Shown: positions 1 through 8,291 of the stretch, piece after piece
Layout of the letters: each line of letters starts with the position of its first letter
How positions within the stretch are numbered: the stretch's first letter is position 1
Assembly: GCA_005116835.1 (NCBI GenBank)
Contig: SWDM01000019.1
Span: forward strand, 62,001-126,000
DNA: 64,000 nucleotides
Reading direction: 5' to 3'
Source of the DNA: Nitrospira sp.
GTDB taxonomy: Bacteria > Nitrospirota > Nitrospiria > Nitrospirales > Nitrospiraceae
Position numbers and translations under genes: made by a program
Notes under the pieces: generated by a model
What the model saw: only the letters and a program-made list of their open reading frames with translations
The model's database searches: none
What the model was told of the DNA's origin: nothing

Positions 1-19
1 CTATCGAAGGAGACGCCTT

Positions 20-685
20 ATGAGCACAGTCAGCGCAGCGACCTCGGCCACGCTCGCATCCGCGGCCGCGCCGTCGACGACGGTTCTGAAACAAAAAGAT
101 CTCGGGAAGGACGACTTTCTCAACTTGCTCGTGACACAGCTGAAGAACCAGGATCCATTGAAGCCGATGGACAGCTCGTCGTTCATCGCGGAACTGGCTC
201 AGTTCAGCCAATTGGAACAAAGCGCGAATCAAGTCTCGCTGCTCCAAAAGAGTCTCGATGCGCAGGGCGTGAGCCTGCAATATTCGTTGTTGCCGCTGGT
301 CGGGCGAGAAGTGCGCGTCGAAGGGTCGATGATTCAATTGGGCGCGACGCCTGCGACGCTCGATTTCAGTCTCACTCAGGATGCAGCGTCGGTCAGCCTC
401 TCCATTTTGAATGGGTCGAACCAGGTGATCCGCACCGCTAATCTTGGGCCACAGGGCGCCGGTGCGCAACAGGTAGCCTGGGATGGGAGAGACCGGAACG
501 GCACGATGATGCCTCCTGGAACCTATTCCTATGCCATTACGGCCCGGGATGCTCAGAATCAGGCAGTGCCTGTGACCGCGACATCGCGCCTGACGGTCAC
601 CGGTATCAGGTTGGAAGATGGGCAGCCCAAACTGGCAGTCGGCGATCTCACGATCGATCCCGGCTCCGTCATCGAATTTCGCTGA
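20..685 (+). CDS. flgD: Flagellar hook assembly scaffold FlgD
   Basis: A 221-residue hook-cap protein on which FlgE subunits assemble outside the cell; it is lost when the hook is complete. The diagnostic N-terminal block GKDDFLNLLVTQLKNQDPLK starts at residue 29 and runs on into MDSSSFIAELAQFSQLEQ. The C-terminal half contains the FlgD Ig-like core (WDGRDRNGTMMPPGTYSY). ATG follows a clear GAAGGAG ribosome site. It sits 58 bases ahead of flgE, as in most flagellar operons; upstream genes are outside the window. Length is normal for the family. Identification is secure. Confidence 0.96.
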   Translation: MSTVSAATSATLASAAAPSTTVLKQKDLGKDDFLNLLVTQLKNQDPLKPMDSSSFIAELAQFSQLEQSANQVSLLQKSLDAQGVSLQYSLLPLVGREVRVEGSMIQLGATPATLDFSLTQDAASVSLSILNGSNQVIRTANLGPQGAGAQQVAWDGRDRNGTMMPPGTYSYAITARDAQNQAVPVTATSRLTVTGIRLEDGQPKLAVGDLTIDPGSVIEFR

Positions 686-743
686 GACAGAGAGACACGA
701 CGACATCATATTATTCTTATAGGATTTAGCAAGGAGGCAGATC

Positions 744-2480
744 ATGGGAATTTTATCCGCGTTATTCGCCGGAGTGAGCGGTCTGAACGCCAACGGCACG
801 GCTTTGTCGGTGATCGGGAACAACATCGCCAATATGCAGACGGTGGGGTTCAAGTCCAGCAAAGCGACTTTTGCCGATTTGATCAGTTCCTCTATTTCAG
901 GCGGGTCCGGATCCGTGCAGACCGGCATCGGCGTGGCGCTGACTTCTGTGCAGGGCAACTTCTCACAGGGCTCCTTGGCCACCTCGGCGAACGTCCTCGA
1001 TCTGGCGATCGACGGCAACGGATTTTTCGTGGTGAAAGATGCCCAGGGGGGCACCTTCTACAGCCGAGCTGGAGCCTTCCGGCTGGACAAGAACAACAAC
1101 GTTGTCGATCCCAGCGGCTTTCAATTGCAAGGATTTCTCGCCGATACTACCGGGACGATTACCGGATCGATAGGCAATGTCTCCCTTCCCTCCTCCACCG
1201 CCGCGCCAAGGGCCACGGGTCTGGCGTTCCTTGCTGCGAACCTGAACTCGGCGACGGCGGTCACGGGGGTAAAAGGCAATGTGGTCGGCTCCGCGGCGTC
1301 CGCCACGACCTCCGCGGTCGGCAATCTCTCGTTGAACATCAATCTGAACGGCGACGGAGCTCAGACCATCACCGTGGCTGCTGGCTTAACCGGGTCGGCC
1401 CTTGCCACCGCGATTCAGAACGCCGTGCGGGCTCTGACACCTGCAGACCCCTTCCGTGCCGCTGCCTATACGGGCTTCACTGCCACGGTCAACGCCTCAG
1501 GGTTCTATACGTTCGCCTCCGGACTCGCAGGGGCGACAGCGAATAGTACTGCCAGTAACGGAACAGTCGCCGTTACAGCTAATGGCGCCGACACCCTGGC
1601 CGCGAATCTCAATATGCTGGCCGGCACTTCTACGACCGGTACCAACTTCACCCTCGCCGATCCGACTGGGAGCTCGAATTTCTCGACCTCCATGACCGTG
1701 TACGATTCACTTGGAAATAGCCACCTTCTGACGACCTACTTTACCAATGTCGGGAGCAATAGCTGGAACTATAATGTGACCGCCAACAGCAACGATATCG
1801 TGACCGCGAACTATCACGCAGCCAATATCGATGCCACGCTCGGGATCGTACGGGTCGGAGCCGGGACTCTGACGTTCGGCACGAACGGCACGTTGGACCG
1901 GGAGAGTGTGGCCCTTGGCTTCGATACAGGGACGGCTGCCGGCGCAGCCGGGACGGTGCCGGGACAGCTCCTGATCGATTTTAACGGCGCGACAGCCGAT
2001 CAGCTGGTCACCTATAACTTCGGCTCCAGCGTGACGACAGAAGGCGGCAATGGATTGGACGGTACGACTCAGTTCGGTTCCCAATCCGCGGTTGTTCAAT
2101 TGACGCAAGACGGCTACTCGGCCGGCTCTCTCCAGGCCTTCTCGGTGGATGGGAACGGCGTGATCAACGGACGGTTTTCCAACGGTCAGTTGAGAGCGTT
2201 AGCCCAAGTCGTGTTGGCGCGATTCCCCGACGCGCTGGGACTGACCAGAACCGGAAACAATACATTTGCCGAGTCCGGCGGTTCAGGGCAGCCGGTGACG
2301 GGAGTGCCGGAGAGCGCGGGACTGGGAAAACTGAAGTCCAATACGCTGGAACTGTCCAACGTCGACTTGGGCGAAAGCTTCATCGACATGATCGCGGCAC
2401 AGCGCGGCTTCCAAGCCAATTCACGCGTCATTACGACGTCCGACGAAATTCTCCAGGAACTCGTCAACCTCAAACGGTAG
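744..2480 (+). CDS. flgE: Flagellar hook protein FlgE
   Basis: 578 residues, longer than the enteric protein (about 400) because of an enlarged, Ala/Thr/Ser/Asn-rich central domain. The N-terminus (MGILSALFAGVSGLNANGTA, then IGNNIANMQTVGFKSSKATF) and the C-terminus (LSNVDLGESFIDMIAAQRGF, then QANSRVITTSDEILQELVNL) are the coiled D0 segments of rod/hook proteins. ATG has a strong AAGGAGG site eight bases upstream. FlgE polymerises into the hook; FlgD just upstream acts as its cap. The variable middle is surface exposed in homologues, so its size is not unusual. Confidence 0.96.
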   Translation: MGILSALFAGVSGLNANGTALSVIGNNIANMQTVGFKSSKATFADLISSSISGGSGSVQTGIGVALTSVQGNFSQGSLATSANVLDLAIDGNGFFVVKDAQGGTFYSRAGAFRLDKNNNVVDPSGFQLQGFLADTTGTITGSIGNVSLPSSTAAPRATGLAFLAANLNSATAVTGVKGNVVGSAASATTSAVGNLSLNINLNGDGAQTITVAAGLTGSALATAIQNAVRALTPADPFRAAAYTGFTATVNASGFYTFASGLAGATANSTASNGTVAVTANGADTLAANLNMLAGTSTTGTNFTLADPTGSSNFSTSMTVYDSLGNSHLLTTYFTNVGSNSWNYNVTANSNDIVTANYHAANIDATLGIVRVGAGTLTFGTNGTLDRESVALGFDTGTAAGAAGTVPGQLLIDFNGATADQLVTYNFGSSVTTEGGNGLDGTTQFGSQSAVVQLTQDGYSAGSLQAFSVDGNGVINGRFSNGQLRALAQVVLARFPDALGLTRTGNNTFAESGGSGQPVTGVPESAGLGKLKSNTLELSNVDLGESFIDMIAAQRGFQANSRVITTSDEILQELVNLKR

Positions 2481-2483
2481 ACC

Positions 2484-2535
2484 GTTCCCATGAACTGGGT
2501 CATGCGCCGTCGCGCGCGTGGCCCAGTTCACGGAA
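2484..2535 (+). terminator. Hairpin after flgE
   Basis: TGAACTGGG at 2491-2499 pairs with CCCAGTTCA at 2522-2530, and GTTCC/GGAAC extends the stem outward. It starts a few bases after the flgE stop. There is no U-run, so this is a terminator-like or RNA-stabilising hairpin rather than a classical intrinsic terminator. Confidence 0.45.
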
Positions 2536-2785
2536 CTGAGGCTTCCCACAAGACACCGCTGAAAACTCCAACCTGCTGTCCGGCGATCCCTGTCAGAATG
2601 TTGACATCGTCAATCGCCTGGCAGCCTCTCGTATCTTCCTGCCTCCTTCCTGTGCCCTGTCATGAGATGTTTCCGCATTTGGCGCGAGGTTTCTCGCGCG
2701 GAGTGCCATTTGCCGTGAAAAAATCTTGTGGCATACGCATTGCAAACTCCTTGTTCCTGTCACCGTTCGATTGGAGGAGGATCTT
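2536..2785 (+). other. Gap between flgE and fliL
   Basis: With the hairpin just upstream, the flgE-fliL gap is about 305 bases. Apart from the hairpin and the sigma-54-like site at 2729-2744 I see no gene. Overlapping short frames lack family resemblance and a ribosome site. Confidence 0.4.
2729..2744 (+). promoter_or_regulatory. Sigma-54 (-24/-12) promoter before fliL
   Basis: TGGCATACGCATTGCA matches the RpoN pattern: GG, ten bases, GC. It lies 42 bases before the fliL ATG, which leaves room for a short leader. Sigma-54 control of middle flagellar operons is common in polarly flagellated bacteria. The site would drive fliL-M-N-O-P-Q-R-flhB-A-F-G. No sigma-54 activator gene is in the window. 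Confidence 0.6.
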
Positions 2786-3361
2786 ATGGCAGATGCAGTA
2801 GCTACCCCTGGGGAAACTGAAAAATTACCGGCAGCAGTCTCGCCCGGTATTCCCATGAAAATGGTCATCATGATCGGAGTGACAGCACTGGTGCTTGGTC
2901 TTGGAGGGGCCTTTGCGCTGTTCAAGCTCATGGCAGGAGGGCATGGGGGAGAAGAGGCGAAAACGGAGACAGCTGCGGCGAAGGGGGATAGTCATGGCGA
3001 AGCTAACAGCAAGCCTGCCGCAGACGAAGCGAAACCCGGCGCAACGAAGGCCGGCGGGCCTGGCGTGATGTTTGATGTGGAACCCTTCATCGTCAATTTA
3101 GCCGACGTCCAGGAAATTCGGTATCTCAAAATAACTGTGAAGTTGGAACTGGAGACTCAGGAGGCGTCGGTCGAACTGACCAGTCGCATGCCGCAGATAC
3201 GCGACACAGTGCTCGTACTCTTGAGCAGCAAGGATTCCGTGTCGATACGAACTTCGCAGGGGAAGTTTCAGCTGCGGGATGAGATTACGCAACGGATCAA
3301 CAGTTTTCTTTCCAAGCCATCCGTCCGCACGGTGTATTTCATAGATTTCGTCGTGCAATAG
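2786..3361 (+). CDS. fliL: Flagellar basal body protein FliL
   Basis: 191 residues. A single membrane segment lies at about residues 26-48 (MVIMIGVTALVLGLGGAFAL), followed by a charged low-complexity linker and the periplasmic FliL domain (FDVEPFIVNLADVQEIRYLK, then LRDEITQRINSFL). FliL surrounds the stator units and supports torque. I chose the ATG at 2786 because GGAGGAGG stands directly upstream; an in-frame upstream start would add 20 unrelated residues. It opens the export/switch operon and is followed by fliM after 20 bases. Confidence 0.93.
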   Translation: MADAVATPGETEKLPAAVSPGIPMKMVIMIGVTALVLGLGGAFALFKLMAGGHGGEEAKTETAAAKGDSHGEANSKPAADEAKPGATKAGGPGVMFDVEPFIVNLADVQEIRYLKITVKLELETQEASVELTSRMPQIRDTVLVLLSSKDSVSIRTSQGKFQLRDEITQRINSFLSKPSVRTVYFIDFVVQ

Positions 3362-3381
3362 CCTCAGGGACGATTCGTGAT

Positions 3382-4356
3382 ATGGAAAAAATCCTTTCCC
3401 AAGACGAAATCGACGCGCTTCTCAGGGGGGTGAGCTCCGGAGAGGTTGAAGCCAAGCCGCAGGACGAAGCGGCCGCCGCAACGGGAGCGAAGCAGTTCGA
3501 TCTGTTCAATCAAGAGCGGATTATTCGCGGGCGCATGCCGACGCTCGAGCTCATCAACGATCGCTTCATTCGCCGCCAAGCGATTTCATGGGGCACGGCG
3601 CTTCATGACACCATCGATTTCGCTGTCGTCGGTACACAGATCACCAAATTTGGAGAATTCCTCAAGAAGGTTCCGATGCCGTCCTCGATGAACGTGTTTC
3701 ATATGGAGCCGCTTCGCAGTAACGGGCTCTTTGTGATGGATGCCTTTCTTGTCTACTTGATTGTGGATTACTTTTTTGGAGGCAAAGGGCAGACACACGT
3801 CAAGCCGGAAGGCCGGGACTTCACTCCCATCCAGTTGCGCGTCATTAAGAAACTGGTCAATCAAGTATTCCTCGATCTCGAGAAAGCTTGGGAAGCGCTG
3901 ATGCCGGTCAAGATCCAGCATGTGCGCTCGGAAAGTAATCCTCAGTTCGCCATGGTCGTCTCCGTATCCGAGATCGTCGCCGTCGTGACCCTGCAAGTTG
4001 TGATCGGCGAAACGGCGCGCGATCTGTTCGTCGTCTATCCCTACTCCATGCTCGAACCCATCAAAGAAAAACTCTATTCAGGATTGGTCTCGGACCATGT
4101 CGAGCAGGACGGAGGGTGGGCGGGCCGATTTCGCGACAGATTGCAAGACTGCCCGCTCAACCTCACCGTTCGACTCGGCACGGCCACCGTCACAGTGCGA
4201 GATGTGATGAGTTTTACGCCGGGTGACGTCGTTGTGCTGGATCAACGTCCGGGGGATCCCCTGGATTGTTATGTCGAGGGATACCTGAAGTTCCAAGGCA
4301 GCCCTGGCGTATTCAAGGGCAATCATGCTTGTCGAGTTTCAAAGGTCATTGCGTAA
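3382..4356 (+). CDS. fliM: Flagellar motor switch protein FliM
   Basis: 324 residues, normal length. The N-terminal segment ILSQDEIDALLRG is the CheY-P binding motif. The middle CheC-like domain includes DYFFGGKGQTHVKPEGRDFT, and the C-terminus is a SpoA domain that pairs with FliN. The protein forms the C-ring that sets rotation direction. It lies between fliL and fliN. Confidence 0.97.
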   Translation: MEKILSQDEIDALLRGVSSGEVEAKPQDEAAAATGAKQFDLFNQERIIRGRMPTLELINDRFIRRQAISWGTALHDTIDFAVVGTQITKFGEFLKKVPMPSSMNVFHMEPLRSNGLFVMDAFLVYLIVDYFFGGKGQTHVKPEGRDFTPIQLRVIKKLVNQVFLDLEKAWEALMPVKIQHVRSESNPQFAMVVSVSEIVAVVTLQVVIGETARDLFVVYPYSMLEPIKEKLYSGLVSDHVEQDGGWAGRFRDRLQDCPLNLTVRLGTATVTVRDVMSFTPGDVVVLDQRPGDPLDCYVEGYLKFQGSPGVFKGNHACRVSKVIA

Positions 4357-4385
4357 GCGATCTCTGTCGCTGAGGAGAATTGTCT

Positions 4386-4742
4386 ATGGCTGATAGTGGG
4401 ATGACGAAGTCCGAATCCAGCGCTCCATCCCTTCAGGCGGCGTCGTTCCCGCCGGTCGACAATGGGGGGGCAGTGCCGGCTCAAAAAAATCTGGATTTCA
4501 TTCTCGATATTCCCATGCAAGTGACCGTGCAGGTGGGGTCAACAAAGATGGCGATTCGCGAACTGCTGCAGCTCGGACAAGGGTCCGTGGTCGAGCTGGA
4601 AAAACTGGCGGGCGAAGCGATGGAAGTGCTGGTCAACAACAAGCTGATTGCGCGAGGCGAAGTGGTGGTGGTGAACGAAAAATACGGCATCCGTCTGACC
4701 GATGTCATCAGCACGGTCGAGCGGGTTCAGCAACTCGGATAG
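4386..4742 (+). CDS. fliN: Flagellar motor switch protein FliN
   Basis: 118 residues. A non-conserved Ser/Pro-rich N-terminus is followed by a SpoA domain (LDFILDIPMQVTVQVGSTKM, then LGQGSVVELEKLAGEAMEVL). It forms the lower C-ring with FliM and docks the export ATPase complex. ATG at 4386 is preferred over an in-frame TTG at 4380 because GAGGAG then has an eight-base spacing. It is followed closely by fliO. Confidence 0.96.
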   Translation: MADSGMTKSESSAPSLQAASFPPVDNGGAVPAQKNLDFILDIPMQVTVQVGSTKMAIRELLQLGQGSVVELEKLAGEAMEVLVNNKLIARGEVVVVNEKYGIRLTDVISTVERVQQLG

Positions 4743-4764
4743 GAAGAGGGGAGACGAAGACGGC

Positions 4765-5169
4765 ATGGTCGATTTTTGGGACAGTTTCCTGCGGATGGCG
4801 TCCGCCCTTGCCCTTGTTCTGGCTCTTATTGCCGGATTGGTGGTCCTGGTTCGCCGATTCTCCGGCACGCGTTGGTTTGCCGGCGCACGCTTATTCTCGC
4901 CTGTGGCCGCGCCGATCGTCCAGGTGCTCGGCAGCGGGTACATCGGTCCGCGTAAAACCATCTCGCTCGTGTCGGTGGCAGGAGAGTATCTGATTGTCGG
5001 CGCGACTCCGACGGACCTGGTGTCGTTCGGACGGATCACCGATCAGGAACAGGTCAGGCTCATGTTGTCGAGGCTGGCTTCCGGCAGCCCGGCGGTCTCT
5101 CCGGGGCTTTCATCTGGGCTTCCTGTTCAGGCTTCTATGGAGAGGAAAGGCGGTCATGGCACTGCGTAA
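4765..5169 (+). CDS. fliO: Flagellar biosynthesis protein FliO
   Basis: 134 residues. One N-terminal membrane segment ([20 protein letters not shown]) is followed by a small cytoplasmic domain with the family pattern [20 protein letters not shown] and [14 protein letters not shown]. FliO helps assemble the FliP ring of the export gate. The family is poorly conserved, so position between fliN and fliP is part of the evidence. Its 3' end overlaps the fliP start by 14 bases, suggesting coupled translation. Confidence 0.88.
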   Translation: MVDFWDSFLRMASALALVLALIAGLVVLVRRFSGTRWFAGARLFSPVAAPIVQVLGSGYIGPRKTISLVSVAGEYLIVGATPTDLVSFGRITDQEQVRLMLSRLASGSPAVSPGLSSGLPVQASMERKGGHGTA

Positions 5170-5962
5170 TTGCTGGCTGCCGGTTGGGACCATTGTTCTG
5201 CGTTGCCGGGACCTGTGCCGCCCGCGCGTGCTGTTCGCCGCACTGATGCTGTGTCTCTGTATCGGCCTTGGGCAAGATGCCTGGGCCGGGGCCAATCCCT
5301 CTGTCACCATCGATTTAGGACAGACCGGTCCGAAGCAAACGGCGGTCGTCTTTCAAATCCTCGCGCTCCTGACAGTGCTCTCGCTCGCGCCGGCGTTCTT
5401 TATTATGGTCACGTCGTTCACCAGAATCGTGATCGTGCTCTCGTTTCTCCGCCAGGCGCTGGGCACTCAGCAAGTGCCGCCGAATCAAGTCCTGATCAGT
5501 CTGGCCTTGTTCCTCACCGTTTTCGTCATGGCTCCGGTGGGGCAAACGGTTTATAGCCAGGCGGTGGAGCCGCTACTCGCCGAAAAGATCTCCTACGAGG
5601 AGGCTTGGGAAAATGGCATTCAGCCGATTCGCGCATTTATGCTGCGTCAGGTCCGCGAGAAGGATCTGGATCTCTTCATCGAACTGAGCAAACTTCCGAA
5701 ACCGGAAACCGTCGATCAGGTGCCCATTCACGTGGTGATTCCCGCCTTTATTTTGAGCGAATTGAGGGTCTCTTTTCAGATCGGATTTTTGATTTATATT
5801 CCCTTTCTGATTATCGACATGGTGGTAGCCAGTATTTTGATGGCCATGGGCATGATGATGTTGCCGCCGGTCATGATTTCCCTTCCGTTCAAGATCATTC
5901 TTTTTGTGCTGGCCGACGGGTGGTATCTGATCGTCGGATCACTGGTGAAGAGCTTTCAATGA
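5156..5962 (+). CDS. fliP: Flagellar export gate protein FliP
   Basis: 268 residues: a cleavable signal segment ([16 protein letters not shown]) followed by the FliP core. The signature [20 protein letters not shown] and the C-terminal hydrophobic segments are intact. FliP forms the pentamer at the centre of the flagellar export gate with FliQ and FliR. ATG 5156 has GAGAGGAAAGG upstream and overlaps the end of fliO; longer in-frame extensions lack a signal peptide at the N-terminus. Confidence 0.95.
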   Translation: MALRNCWLPVGTIVLRCRDLCRPRVLFAALMLCLCIGLGQDAWAGANPSVTIDLGQTGPKQTAVVFQILALLTVLSLAPAFFIMVTSFTRIVIVLSFLRQALGTQQVPPNQVLISLALFLTVFVMAPVGQTVYSQAVEPLLAEKISYEEAWENGIQPIRAFMLRQVREKDLDLFIELSKLPKPETVDQVPIHVVIPAFILSELRVSFQIGFLIYIPFLIIDMVVASILMAMGMMMLPPVMISLPFKIILFVLADGWYLIVGSLVKSFQ

Positions 5963-6115
5963 GCGAGGAAACTGCTCAGGTAGATAGGCTGAAGGGGTTC
6001 AGGCTGGGACTGTAGGCTAAAGGGGTACAGACTGAAGGTTGGAGGTCGGAAATCCGAACACTTCAGCCTGAACACCTGCGTAGTTACTGAGCGAGATCCG
6101 AGAGGGGCGAGCGAT
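5963..6115 (+). repeat. Wordy repeat tract between fliP and fliQ
   Basis: A 153-base gap made of near-repeats of one short word: GGCTGAAGG, AGGCTAAAGG and AGACTGAAGG, then the inverse CTTCAGCCTGAAC. The arms GTTCAGGCT and CTTCAGCCTGAAC can pair. It interrupts an otherwise tightly packed operon. Similar tracts lie at 12650-12780, 14730-14870 and 41380-41450. Confidence 0.5.
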
Positions 6116-6385
6116 ATGACTCCTGAGATGGTGACAGAGCTAGGCCGTCAGGCATTAGAGACGACGCTGCTCGTGTCCGCGCCTATCTTGCTCCTCAGTT
6201 TGGTCGTCGGACTGGCCGTCAGCGCCTTGCAGGCCATGACGCAGCTCAATGAAGCCACCTTAACGTTCGTCCCCAAGGTGCTGGCCGTGTTCGCCGCCAT
6301 CGTGATCTTCATGCCATGGATGCTGGGTGTGATGACGTCCTTCATGACACAGCTATTCAGCAATTTTCAACAGTTCGTGCATTGA
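6116..6385 (+). CDS. fliQ: Flagellar export gate protein FliQ
   Basis: 89 residues, the standard family size, with two membrane helices (TLLVSAPILLLSLVVGLAVS and VLAVFAAIVIFMPWMLGVMT) joined by the conserved LQAMTQLNEATLTFVPK loop. It packs around the FliP/FliR helical core of the export gate. ATG follows GAGAGGGGCGAG. It is 22 bases upstream of fliR. Confidence 0.95.
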   Translation: MTPEMVTELGRQALETTLLVSAPILLLSLVVGLAVSALQAMTQLNEATLTFVPKVLAVFAAIVIFMPWMLGVMTSFMTQLFSNFQQFVH

Positions 6386-6407
6386 CACAGGGGATCCGGA
6401 TCGCACT

Positions 6408-7196
6408 ATGAACGTAACAGCGCCGCTGAATATTATCCTCCCTGAGTTTCAGTCTTTCCTCATCGTGGCTTCCCGCGCGGGAGGGATTGTTGCGGCGCTT
6501 CCGATGTTAAGCGGACGCACCGTTCCCCCTCGGATTAAAGTGGCGCTCGTGCTCATGCTGGCCCTGGCGTTGGCGCCGGCGATTCACCTTCCGCCACTCC
6601 CGCCGGATGCAACCGCCATTACGGCTGGACTGGCGAGCGAATTGTTGATTGGGTTCGTGATCGGCATGGCCGTCCGCCTGCTCTTTTCAGCGTTCGAAGT
6701 GGCCGGTGAAATCGTCGGAGCCCAGATGGGCTTTAGTATCGCTCAATTATTGGATCCGATGACATCGGTTTCGACGCCGATGATCGGTCAATTGTTTACC
6801 ATCATCGCCTCCTTGGTCTTTCTCTCGCTGAATGTTCATATGATGGTCGTCTCCGCCATCGTCTCCAGCTTCGAGTCCATTCCGCCGTTCGGCGCGAGTC
6901 TTTCGCCGTCCGTCGGGGAAGAAGTGCTGCGCCTGTCCCAGCACATGTTTGTGGTTGCGGTGAAACTGGCGGGCCCGGTCCTCGTGGCCCTGGCCCTCAT
7001 CAACATTCTGATGGCCATGCTGGGGCGAGCAGTCGTGCAGATCAATGTTTTTGCGCTCAGTTTCCCTCTGACGATTGCAGCAGGATTGCTGGTCTTGAGC
7101 GCGGCCATGCCGTTTACCGTGTCGCTGTTCGAGCAGGAATTTATCGGATTACAGGAGACGATCGAGGGGCTGTTGAGGGTCTTAGGGCATGGCTGA
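6408..7196 (+). CDS. fliR: Flagellar export gate protein FliR
   Basis: 262 residues, integral membrane. The conserved block ELLIGFVIGMAVRLLFSAFE followed by GEIVGAQMGFSIAQLLDPMT is characteristic. FliR is the sixth core subunit of the export gate. It shares its last eight bases with the flhB start (ATGGCTGA), a typical translational coupling arrangement. Confidence 0.95.
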   Translation: MNVTAPLNIILPEFQSFLIVASRAGGIVAALPMLSGRTVPPRIKVALVLMLALALAPAIHLPPLPPDATAITAGLASELLIGFVIGMAVRLLFSAFEVAGEIVGAQMGFSIAQLLDPMTSVSTPMIGQLFTIIASLVFLSLNVHMMVVSAIVSSFESIPPFGASLSPSVGEEVLRLSQHMFVVAVKLAGPVLVALALINILMAMLGRAVVQINVFALSFPLTIAAGLLVLSAAMPFTVSLFEQEFIGLQETIEGLLRVLGHG

Positions 7197-8277
7197 AGAT
7201 AGAGACAACAAAACAGAACCGGGGAGCGAGAAACGGAAGGCGGATGCCCGCCTGAAGGGAAATATCGCGGTCAGTCGCGATGTGACCTCTGCAGCCATGC
7301 AGGTCACAGGGATCGCGCTCTTGTTTTTCCTTGCTCGCCCCGGAGTGCAACAGCTGAATGAGGTCTTCCGTATGGGACTGTCCCGGTCGTTCGACCGAAT
7401 CGCGCAGGCGAGTCTCACGGTCGATCAGATTCATTCCCTGGTTGTGCAGACCGGCATCACGATCATGCTCCTTGTGCTTCCATTCTTGGGAGGATTGGCG
7501 CTCGCAGGAGCCGGCGCATCGCTCGCGCAGACGGGGTTCTTGTGGAAGGAGACTTTTCCGTTCGACATCACGCGCTTGAATCCGATCAAGGGGTTTTCAC
7601 GGCTCGTGTCGCTTCGGTCTCTGTCCGAGTTCGTCAAAGCGATGCTCAAAATTTCGATCATCGGCGGCATCGGGGTATTGGTGTTTCGAGGGGAAATCGG
7701 ACGGTTCCCGGAACTCGTGCAATATGACGTGTGGGGGCTCATGACCGTTATGGGCTGGCTGACGTTCAAAGTTGCCGCCTGGGTCACCGGGGCGATCGTC
7801 GTCGTCGCAGGAGCCGATTATGTCTATCAACGGTTTGAATGGGAACGTTCGCTCCGCATGTCGCATGCCGATTTGAAGGAAGAGCATCGCAGTTCGGAAG
7901 GAGATCCGCAGCTGAAGAGCCGTGTGCGGAGCATGCAGCGGGAGATGATGAAGAAACGCATGATGGCCGCGGTGCCGACGGCGGATGTCGTCGTGACCAA
8001 CCCGACGCACCTTGCCGTCGCGCTTAAATACGATCCCGCGCGTCCTGGCGCGCCGATCGTCGTCGCCAAGGGTTCCGGCTATCTGGCCGAACGGATCCGT
8101 GAAGTAGCCAGACAGCATGGCGTGTCGGTGGTGGAGCATAAGTTTGTCGCCCGCACCTTGTATCGGCTTGTGGACATCGGTAAGGAGATTCCCGCCGATC
8201 TCTACCGGGCGGTGGCGGAAATTCTGGCATTCGTCTATCGCGCGCGGGGTTTCACGCCTGAGCAGGCGCCCCGCTAG
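7189..8277 (+). CDS. flhB: Flagellar export switch protein FlhB
   Basis: 362 residues. Four membrane segments in the first 220 residues are followed by the cytoplasmic domain with the self-cleaving motif N271-P-T-H274 (VVTNPTHLAVALKYD). Cleavage between N and P switches export from rod/hook to filament substrates. The N-terminus is polar and rich in charge (EPGSEKRKADARLKGNIAVS), as in the family. It overlaps fliR and is followed by flhA. Confidence 0.97.
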   Translation: MAEDRDNKTEPGSEKRKADARLKGNIAVSRDVTSAAMQVTGIALLFFLARPGVQQLNEVFRMGLSRSFDRIAQASLTVDQIHSLVVQTGITIMLLVLPFLGGLALAGAGASLAQTGFLWKETFPFDITRLNPIKGFSRLVSLRSLSEFVKAMLKISIIGGIGVLVFRGEIGRFPELVQYDVWGLMTVMGWLTFKVAAWVTGAIVVVAGADYVYQRFEWERSLRMSHADLKEEHRSSEGDPQLKSRVRSMQREMMKKRMMAAVPTADVVVTNPTHLAVALKYDPARPGAPIVVAKGSGYLAERIREVARQHGVSVVEHKFVARTLYRLVDIGKEIPADLYRAVAEILAFVYRARGFTPEQAPR

Positions 8278-8291
8278 AAAGCATCCCTATT